From contig ONXW01000307.1 of assembly GCA_900321915.1 (NCBI GenBank), forward strand, positions 1 to 13,008: a DNA stretch of 13,008 bases. The letters run 5' to 3'. The translations under genes and the position numbers were made by a program. The DNA comes from an uncultured Eubacteriales bacterium (lineage in GTDB: Bacteria; Bacillota; Clostridia; Lachnospirales; Lachnospiraceae). The notes under the pieces are model-generated. The model was not told where the DNA came from and did no database searches. It saw only the letters and a list, made by a program, of their open reading frames with translations. Positions 7,090 through 13,008 of this stretch are shown piece after piece. Within the stretch, counting starts at the first letter, position 1. Each line of letters begins with the position of its first letter.

Positions 7090-9720
7090 ATGAATTTTGA
7101 TGAGCATTCCGTAAATGAAAAGCTCTCGGAGCTGAATTCCCAGAGTATCAAATACAGGCATAAATTCTCCACAGTCGCGAGCACGGTGATCCTGGTACTT
7201 TTACTGTCCGCCGGGATCATCGCATCCGCTGTGGGGTTTGGCATGCTGCGCGGAATTCTGGACAATACGCCCGCGTTTGACCCGGAGCGCGTCATCCCCA
7301 CCGGGTATTATTCGGTTATCTACGACAGCAGGGGGGACGTCGCGGAGCGCCTGGTGGGTTCCAACGCCAACCGCAGCGAGGCGAAGTACGATGAGCTGCC
7401 ACAGGACCTGATAGACGCGTTCGTGGCCATTGAAGACTCCAGGTTCTGGCAGCATGAGGGGATCGACTTCCGGTCCATCCTGCGGGCAGTCACCGGGATA
7501 CTCACAGACAATTACAGCGGCGGGGCCAGCACCATCACCCAGCAGCTGATCAAAAACACCGTGTTTGAGGGCGGCATGGAGAACAGCAGCGGGGCCCGCC
7601 TGGAGCGCAAGATCCAGGAGCAGTACCTGGCGCTGCAGCTGACCCGCACCATGGACAGGAAAACGATTCTCACCAATTATCTGAACACCATCAACCTGGG
7701 CAATGACACGCTGGGCGTAAAGGCCGCAGCCATGCGGTATTTCGGAAAAGACGCCGCGGACCTGACCCTGTCGGAGTGCGCCGTCATCGCCGGCATTACC
7801 CAGAACCCTTCAAAATACAATCCCATCAGCCATCCGGAAGAGAATAACGCCAGGCGGGAGATTATCCTCAGCGAAATGTACCGCCAGGGATATATCACCC
7901 GCGAGGAGCAGGAGACCGCGCTCGCGGACCGGGTGTATGATCGGATACAGAACGTCAATGTGGAGACCGTCGGGAGCCGGTCGGCCTACTCCTACTATAC
8001 GGACGAACTGATCGAGCAGGTGAAGGATGCCCTGAAGGAGCGCTACGGCTATACGGACACCCAGGCCTACAATATGATCTACACCGGCGGCCTCAGGATT
8101 TACACGCCGCAGGATCCGGATCTCCAGGCCATCGTCGACGAGGAGATGAAAAACCCGGGGAATTACGACGCGGAGCGGTTTTCCGCGGAATACCGCCTGT
8201 CGGTGAAGGGCGCTGACGGCACGGCCACCCATTACAGCCAGGAACATCTGCACCGGTTTATCCGGCAGTCCGGGGCCTACCCGGATTTTGACGGACTCTT
8301 TGACACGGAGGAAGAGCTCAGGGCCTGGGTGGAACAGTACAGGGCGTCCGTTGTCACGGAAGGCACCTCCGTCCTGGGGGAGACGCTGAACATCGTGCCC
8401 GAGCCCCAGGCGTCATTTGTCCTGATAGAGCAGTCGACGGGCTATGTGCGGGCCATCTCCGGCGGGCGGGGCGAGAAGAACGCCAGCCGCACCCTGAACA
8501 GGGCGACGGACACACTGCGCCAGCCCGGTTCCACCTTCAAGATTATCACCACCTTCGCCCCCGCGCTGGATACCTGCGGGGCCACGCTGGCGACGACCTA
8601 CTATGACGCCCCCTATTCCTTCGGTTCCAAGACATTCCGGAACTGGTGGGGAGATACCTGGACCGGGTACCAGAACATCCGGGACGGCATCATTTATTCC
8701 ATGAATATCGTGGCGCTCAAATGCATGGCGGAGACCGTTACGCCGCAGCTGGGCGTGGATTACGCAAAGCGGATGGGCATCACAACCCTGACGTCCAATG
8801 ACCTGAACCTCTCCACTGCCCTCGGCGGAATCACGAAGGGCGTGACAAACCTGGACCTGACCAATTCCTTCGCCACCGTCGCGAGCGGCGGAACCTGGCA
8901 TAAGCCCCTGTTCTTCACCCGCATTACCGACAGGAACGGGAAGCTGATCCTGGACAATGCGCCGGAATCAAGGCAGGTGCTCAAGGAAACCACCGCATGG
9001 CTCCTGACGGACGCCATGGCGGAGTCCATGAAAGCCAACACCCTCTACCAGACCTTCGGCATCGGAATCCACTCCACGGGTACAGCCGCCGCCATCCCCG
9101 GCATGAGCTGCGCGGGAAAGAGCGGGACAACCTCTGACAACGTGGATGTATGGTTTGTCGGATATACGCCGTATTATACGGCGGGAATCTGGGGCGGGTG
9201 CGACGCGAACCAGACGCTCAAGGATTCGGACGCCGGCATCAACAACGGCGGGACAAGCTACCACAAGCGCATCTGGAACCGAATTATGACGCGGATACAC
9301 GAGGGGATGGACGATCCCGGCTTTCCGAGGCCGGCGGGCATCGTTGAGGCCGAGGTGTGCCGGAAATCCGGGAAGCTCCCGGTGCCCGGCGTCTGCGAGA
9401 ATGACCCCCGCGGGACGGCCGTCTATACCGAATACTTCGCCCAGGGCACGGTGCCCACGGAGGTCTGCGACCGCCACGTGCGCGTGACCGTCTGCAAGGA
9501 ATCCGGGGAACGGTCTACGGACAAGTGCCCGGCGGAAGAGACAGAACAGAAGACCGTCATGATCGTTCCGGAAAATGAGGGCGATACCGACGATACGCTC
9601 TATATCATGCCTGATTACTGCATCCTGCATGACCCGCACGCCCGGGAGACAGACCCGGAGCGGGAAAGCGGGGAAGAGGGGGATGACCCGGAGGAAGAGG
9701 ACGAAGACGACGAAGAGTAA
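7090..9720 (+). CDS. Bifunctional class A penicillin-binding protein (PBP1A type)
   Basis: This 876-residue membrane-anchored enzyme polymerises glycan strands and cross-links peptides outside the cell. It has a short cytoplasmic N-terminus and a membrane span (about 28-50). The GT51 glycosyltransferase carries the catalytic Glu115 in EDSRFWQH, then GGASTITQQLIKN (144-156), RKIQEQYLALQL and the NYLNTINLGN stretch. A long linker (about 345-440) leads to the transpeptidase, with Ser481-Thr-Phe-Lys484, Ser537-Met-Asn539 and Lys677-Ser-Gly-Thr680. All catalytic motifs are intact. The C-terminus adds a module with six Cys (757, 769, 793, 802, 813, 844) and a very acidic tail (about 858-876). The ATG at 7090 is 4 nt after the TPR stop, with AGGA at 7079-7082 spaced 7 nt. 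ponA or pbp1A would be a fair name, but I have not assigned a symbol. Confidence 0.97.
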   Translation: MNFDEHSVNEKLSELNSQSIKYRHKFSTVASTVILVLLLSAGIIASAVGFGMLRGILDNTPAFDPERVIPTGYYSVIYDSRGDVAERLVGSNANRSEAKYDELPQDLIDAFVAIEDSRFWQHEGIDFRSILRAVTGILTDNYSGGASTITQQLIKNTVFEGGMENSSGARLERKIQEQYLALQLTRTMDRKTILTNYLNTINLGNDTLGVKAAAMRYFGKDAADLTLSECAVIAGITQNPSKYNPISHPEENNARREIILSEMYRQGYITREEQETALADRVYDRIQNVNVETVGSRSAYSYYTDELIEQVKDALKERYGYTDTQAYNMIYTGGLRIYTPQDPDLQAIVDEEMKNPGNYDAERFSAEYRLSVKGADGTATHYSQEHLHRFIRQSGAYPDFDGLFDTEEELRAWVEQYRASVVTEGTSVLGETLNIVPEPQASFVLIEQSTGYVRAISGGRGEKNASRTLNRATDTLRQPGSTFKIITTFAPALDTCGATLATTYYDAPYSFGSKTFRNWWGDTWTGYQNIRDGIIYSMNIVALKCMAETVTPQLGVDYAKRMGITTLTSNDLNLSTALGGITKGVTNLDLTNSFATVASGGTWHKPLFFTRITDRNGKLILDNAPESRQVLKETTAWLLTDAMAESMKANTLYQTFGIGIHSTGTAAAIPGMSCAGKSGTTSDNVDVWFVGYTPYYTAGIWGGCDANQTLKDSDAGINNGGTSYHKRIWNRIMTRIHEGMDDPGFPRPAGIVEAEVCRKSGKLPVPGVCENDPRGTAVYTEYFAQGTVPTEVCDRHVRVTVCKESGERSTDKCPAEETEQKTVMIVPENEGDTDDTLYIMPDYCILHDPHARETDPERESGEEGDDPEEEDEDDEE

Positions 9721-9731
9721 AGAGGTGCTTC

Positions 9732-10382
9732 ATGGAAGGTTCAAAGATTCTGCTTGCGGGCGGCGAGGGGGAGATTGTCGAGAAGAAATCGCGTTTTATC
9801 GCCACAATCCGCCCGATCGCCTGCGAGGAGGAGGCAGCGGCATTTCTCGCGGAGATCCGGAAAAAATACTGGGACGCCCGCCATCACTGCTCGGCCTTTG
9901 TTCTGGGGGAACGGGGGGACCTTACCCGCTGTTCCGATGACGGGGAGCCCTCAGGCACTGCGGGAAGGCCTATGCTGGACGTCCTGACCGGAGAAGGGCT
10001 TACCAACTGCTGCGCCATCGTGACGAGGTACTTCGGCGGGACCCTCCTGGGAACCGGCGGACTTGTCCGCGCCTACGGCGGCGCTGTCCGGGAAGGACTC
10101 CGCCACTGCACGGCGGTTACCTGCATCGCCGGGGTACGGTTCCTGATTTCCGCGGATTACACAGATCTCGGCAGGGTCCAGTATATCCTGGGGGAAGAGG
10201 AAGTCACCACGGAGAATACCGAATACACGGATAAAGTGCTGATTACGGCCCTGCTGCCGGCAGATAAAGCGGACCGGGTCAGGAAAAAGCTGATGGACGG
10301 AACCGGCGGGCGCGTAAAGCCGGAAGAATCCGGCACGCCCCTTCTCGGGGAGCAGAACGGGAAATACATTGTGCTGCCCTAA
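9732..10382 (+). CDS. yigZ: YigZ / IMPACT family protein
   Basis: This 216-residue protein is typical of bacterial YigZ (YvyE in Bacillus). The N-terminal IMPACT (UPF0029) domain carries SRFIATIRPI (about 20-29), DDGEPSGTAGRP (69-80) and the signature RYFGGTLLGTGGLVRAY (99-115). A ferredoxin-like DUF1949 domain (about 135-205) follows. The eukaryotic relative IMPACT acts in translation-stress signalling; the bacterial role is not settled, and links to translation or nucleic-acid binding rest on structure. The ATG at 9732 has AGAGG (9721-9725) 6 nt upstream, and the gap after the penicillin-binding gene is 11 nt, so it probably ends this operon. Nothing in the sequence ties it functionally to wall synthesis. 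Confidence 0.95.
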   Translation: MEGSKILLAGGEGEIVEKKSRFIATIRPIACEEEAAAFLAEIRKKYWDARHHCSAFVLGERGDLTRCSDDGEPSGTAGRPMLDVLTGEGLTNCCAIVTRYFGGTLLGTGGLVRAYGGAVREGLRHCTAVTCIAGVRFLISADYTDLGRVQYILGEEEVTTENTEYTDKVLITALLPADKADRVRKKLMDGTGGRVKPEESGTPLLGEQNGKYIVLP

Positions 10383-10389
10383 GATAAGC

Positions 10390-10418
10390 TTGAACTATGC
10401 TGTAATTAATGCTAAAAT
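10390..10418 (+). promoter_or_regulatory. Sigma-A-type promoter with extended -10 for typA-dapA
   Basis: The -35 element is TTGAAC (10390-10395), the spacer is exactly 17 nt and the -10 element is TAAAAT (10413-10418). It is preceded by TGC, giving an extended -10 (TG at 10410-10411). The surrounding 10383-10430 stretch is clearly AT-richer than the coding DNA. Initiation is expected near 10425, leaving a leader of about 50 nt before typA. This is the best-matching promoter in the window. Confidence 0.75.
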
Positions 10419-10475
10419 ATATAGCTGTCGATTTTGGACTGAACTTCGGAAAAGGAAAGGACATACGGAGTATTT

Positions 10476-12329
10476 ATGAAGATAAAACGTGAAGAGGGCC
10501 GGAACGTTGCTATCATCGCGCACGTCGACCACGGCAAGACCAGCCTGGTGGACCAGCTGCTGCGGCAGAGCGGTGTGTTCCGGCAGAATCAGGAGGTTGT
10601 GGACCGTGTCATGGATTCCGGCGATATCGAGCGGGAAAGAGGGATCACGATCCTTTCCAAGAATACGGCAGTTATGTACAACGGTGTGAAGATCAACATC
10701 GTAGACACCCCCGGACACGCGGATTTCGGCGGCGAGGTGGAGCGCGTGCTCAAGATGGTGGACGGCGTTGTCCTGGTGGTTGACGCCTACGAGGGGCCCA
10801 TGCCGCAGACAAAGTTCGTGCTGCGCCGCGCCCTTGACCTGGACCTGCCGGCAGTGGTCTGCATCAATAAGATAGACAGGCCGGACGCCAGGCCGCAGGA
10901 GGTGGTGGATGAGGTTCTGGAGCTTTTCATGGACCTGGACGCCTCCGATGAGCAGCTGGAGTCCCCGTTTGTTTACGCCTCCGCCAAGGGAGGCTTCGCG
11001 AAGCGGGAACCGGACGGGCCGGAGGAGGACATGAAGCCCCTGTTTGACGCCATCCTGGAGCACATTCCTGCGCCGGAGGGCGATCCGGAGGCAGGGACCC
11101 AGATGCTGATCTCCACCATAGACTACAATGAGTATGTGGGGCGCATCGGCGTCGGTAAGATAGACAACGGCCATGTGAAGGTCAACCAGGAGTGCGTGAT
11201 TGTCAACCATCACGAGCCTGATAAATTCCGGAAGGTTAAGATCGGCAAGCTCTATACCTTTAACGGGCTGGCCAGGACGGAGGTAAACGAAGCTTCCGTC
11301 GGGGAGATCGTGGCGCTCTCCGGTATCGAAGACCTCCATATCGGGGATACCCTCTGTTCCCCGGAGGCCCCGGAAGCCATACCGTTCCAGAAGATATCCG
11401 AGCCGACCATCGCCATGAACTTCATGGTCAATGACAGCCCGCTGGCCGGAAAGGAAGGAAAGTTCGTCACTTCCCGCCACATCCGCGACAGGCTGTTCCG
11501 GGAACTGAATACGGACGTCAGCCTCCGCGTGGAGGAGATTTCCCCGGACTGCTTCAAGGTATCCGGGCGCGGTGAGCTCCATCTCTCCGTGCTTATCGAG
11601 GAGATGCGGAGAGAAGGATATGAGTTCGCCGTCAGCAAGGCGGAGGTTCTGTACCGCACCGACGAGCGGAACCGGAAGCTGGAGCCGATGGAGATCGCCT
11701 ACGTGGACGTGCCTGATGATTTTACCGGCACCGTCATCCAGAAGCTGACCAGCCGCAAGGGCGAGCTGCAGGGCATGAGCCCTATCGGCGGCGGATATAC
11801 GAGACTCGAATTTGAGATTCCGTCCAGGGGACTGATCGGGTACAGGGGAGAATTCCTCACCGATACCAAGGGCAACGGCATCCTGAATACGGCCTTCGAC
11901 GGGTACGCGCCCTATAAGGGGGACCTTTCCTATCGGAAGCAGGGATCCCTTATCGCCTTTGAACCGGGCGTTTCCATCACCTACGGACTGTTCAACGCGC
12001 AGGAGAGAGGTATTCTCTTCATCGGCCCGGGCGTGCAGGTGTACTCCGGCATGGTTGTGGGACAGAGCGGCAAGACCGAGGATATCGAGATTAATGTATG
12101 CAAGACCAAAAAGCTGACTAACACCCGTTCTTCCAGCGCGGACGAAGCGCTCCGTCTGGTACCGCCGAAGATTATGAGCCTGGAGCAGTGCCTGGATTTC
12201 ATTGATACGGATGAACTGCTGGAAGTTACGCCGCAGAGTCTCAGGATCCGCAAGAAGATCCTGGACCCGCTTCTGAGAAAGAGAGCAATGATAAGCCGCA
12301 AGGATAAAGAACGCGCAGGAGGAGAATAA
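10476..12329 (+). CDS. typA: Ribosome-associated translational GTPase BipA/TypA
   Basis: This 617-residue GTPase of the EF-G/LepA superfamily binds the ribosome and helps large-subunit assembly, especially under cold or stress. All G motifs are present: G1 AHVDHGKT (15-22), G2 RGIT (55-58), G3 DTPGH (77-81), G4 NKID (131-134) and G5 around SAK (169-171). A beta-barrel domain II (about 205-300), EF-G-like domains III and V (about 305-385 and 400-480) and the BipA-specific C-terminal domain (about 485-617) follow. The last contains [10 protein letters not shown] and [15 protein letters not shown], diagnostic of TypA as opposed to LepA or EF-G. The length is standard. The ATG at 10476 has GGAG (10467-10470) spaced 5 nt. 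The gene has its own promoter and is followed 2 nt later by dapA, so the two are probably co-transcribed. Confidence 0.98.
   Translation: MKIKREEGRNVAIIAHVDHGKTSLVDQLLRQSGVFRQNQEVVDRVMDSGDIERERGITILSKNTAVMYNGVKINIVDTPGHADFGGEVERVLKMVDGVVLVVDAYEGPMPQTKFVLRRALDLDLPAVVCINKIDRPDARPQEVVDEVLELFMDLDASDEQLESPFVYASAKGGFAKREPDGPEEDMKPLFDAILEHIPAPEGDPEAGTQMLISTIDYNEYVGRIGVGKIDNGHVKVNQECVIVNHHEPDKFRKVKIGKLYTFNGLARTEVNEASVGEIVALSGIEDLHIGDTLCSPEAPEAIPFQKISEPTIAMNFMVNDSPLAGKEGKFVTSRHIRDRLFRELNTDVSLRVEEISPDCFKVSGRGELHLSVLIEEMRREGYEFAVSKAEVLYRTDERNRKLEPMEIAYVDVPDDFTGTVIQKLTSRKGELQGMSPIGGGYTRLEFEIPSRGLIGYRGEFLTDTKGNGILNTAFDGYAPYKGDLSYRKQGSLIAFEPGVSITYGLFNAQERGILFIGPGVQVYSGMVVGQSGKTEDIEINVCKTKKLTNTRSSSADEALRLVPPKIMSLEQCLDFIDTDELLEVTPQSLRIRKKILDPLLRKRAMISRKDKERAGGE
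12317..12324 (+). promoter_or_regulatory. Near-perfect Shine-Dalgarno of dapA within the typA 3' end
   Basis: AGGAGGAG at 12317-12324 is embedded in the last codons of typA and spaced 7 nt from the dapA ATG at 12332. It is the strongest ribosome site in the window. It fixes the dapA start and suggests high translation of dapA independent of, or re-initiating after, typA. Confidence 0.8.
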
Positions 12330-12331
12330 TT

Positions 12332-13008
12332 ATGGCTATTTTTAAGGGCGCAGGCGTCGCCATCGTCACACCGATGAAAGCAAACGGTGAGATCAATTAT
12401 GACAAGTTTGAGGAGCTGATTGAGGAGCAGATTGCGGGCGGAACCGACTGCATCATTGCCGTGGGAACCACCGGCGAGGGATCTACCCTCACGGAGCCGG
12501 AGCATATCGACGCGATCCGTTTCGCAGTACAGGTTACAAAACACAGGATCCCCGTGATCGGCGGAACAGGCTCAAACAGCACGGCGTCCGCCATCCAGTA
12601 TTCCACAGAGGCGGAGGAAGCCGGCGTGGACGGGCTCCTGCTGGTATCCCCGTACTATAACAAGACTTCCCAGCGCGGCCTTATCGCGAGCTTCAAGGCC
12701 ATCGCCGATTCCGTCAAGGTTCCGGCCCTCCTGTACAATGTACCGAGCCGCACCGGCATCAATATCGCGCCGGAGACCATTGCATGGCTCTGCAAGAATG
12801 TAGACAATATCGTCGGCGTCAAGGAAGCCAGCGGCAATTTCAGCAACATCTCCCAGATGATGGCGATGTCGGACGGGAAGATCGATCTGTATTCCGGCAA
12901 CGATGACCAGATTGTGCCTGTCCTGTCCCTGGGCGGACTGGGCGTCATCTCCGTCCTCTCCAACGTAGCCCCGGCACAGACCCATGAGATCTGCCAGGCC
13001 TTCTTCGA
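12332..13008 (+). CDS. dapA: 4-hydroxy-tetrahydrodipicolinate synthase (3' end beyond window)
   Basis: This is the first committed step of diaminopimelate/lysine synthesis: pyruvate plus aspartate semialdehyde give 4-hydroxy-tetrahydrodipicolinate, in the cytoplasm. The 225 visible residues cover most of the TIM barrel of a roughly 290-residue enzyme. Catalytic residues are in place: Thr46-Thr47 in VGTTGEGS, Tyr109 in SPYYN, Tyr135 and Arg140 in LLYNVPSRTG, and the Schiff-base Lys164 in GVKEASGN. Compared with the E. coli enzyme from memory, the lysine-inhibition site looks altered (His53 becomes Glu55, Glu84 becomes Ser86; Asn80 is kept as Asn82). Weak or absent feedback inhibition is therefore likely. 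It starts 2 nt after typA. The coding frame is open at the right edge and about 65-70 residues are missing. Confidence 0.97.
   Translation, partial: MAIFKGAGVAIVTPMKANGEINYDKFEELIEEQIAGGTDCIIAVGTTGEGSTLTEPEHIDAIRFAVQVTKHRIPVIGGTGSNSTASAIQYSTEAEEAGVDGLLLVSPYYNKTSQRGLIASFKAIADSVKVPALLYNVPSRTGINIAPETIAWLCKNVDNIVGVKEASGNFSNISQMMAMSDGKIDLYSGNDDQIVPVLSLGGLGVISVLSNVAPAQTHEICQAFF

Noticed and set aside
5646..7301. Reverse-strand open frame of 551 residues across the TPR gene and the start of the penicillin-binding gene
   Set aside because: It lies antisense to two clear genes, shows low-complexity His/Arg/Gly/Val-rich translation with no recognisable domain, and has no good ribosome site. It is a GC-driven shadow frame.
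10338..10350. CCCC/GGGG hairpin near the yigZ 3' end as a terminator
   Set aside because: The stem is only 4 bp, lies inside the coding sequence and is followed by AGCAGAACGG rather than a T-run.
10395..11582. Reverse-strand open frame of 395 residues opposite typA
   Set aside because: It covers the highly conserved GTPase domain of typA and the promoter region. Its translation has no family features.
1..13008. Mobile element, prophage, CRISPR or defence system
   Set aside because: I saw no transposase, integrase, direct-repeat array, tRNA or base-composition break. All accepted genes are co-directional and mostly housekeeping.

Overview
The window reads as an ordinary chromosomal segment of a fairly GC-rich Gram-positive anaerobe, most likely a Clostridia member of the Lachnospiraceae type. 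This placement is inference from gene content and style, not from a database match. The basis is strong purine-rich Shine-Dalgarno sites, a class A penicillin-binding protein with a Firmicutes-type Cys-containing C-terminus, an MMPL exporter paired with a surface coiled-coil protein, and a yigZ / typA / dapA arrangement. All eight genes that I accept lie on the + strand and are packed tightly. No gap reaches 100 bases. I see no tRNA, rRNA, CRISPR array, insertion sequence, phage gene or attachment site.

There appear to be three transcription blocks. Block 1 (1-4144) holds the 3' part of a large extracytoplasmic coiled-coil protein, then a strong but U-tract-less hairpin (1837-1876), then a complete 743-residue MMPL/RND-family transporter. 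Together they look like an envelope export or lipid-handling pair with unknown substrate.

Block 2 (4207-10382) is folC, a 50-residue acidic small protein, a TPR / membrane / coiled-coil / TPR protein, a bifunctional class A penicillin-binding protein and a YigZ/IMPACT-family protein. The first three junctions in this block are each exactly 4 nt and the last is 11 nt, so one transcript is very likely. The block mixes folate metabolism with cell-wall synthesis. The TPR protein and the small protein are the least understood parts, and the TPR protein is a plausible partner of the penicillin-binding protein.

Block 3 (from about 10390) starts with the best promoter in the window (TTGAAC, 17 nt, extended -10 TGCTAAAAT). 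It drives typA/bipA and, 2 nt later, dapA, which runs off the right edge.

Most of the window is recognisable housekeeping. The parts that could hold undescribed biology are the MMPL / coiled-coil pair, the small acidic protein, and the TPR protein just upstream of the penicillin-binding protein. The many long reverse-strand reading frames are shadows of GC-rich coding sequence and are not listed as genes.
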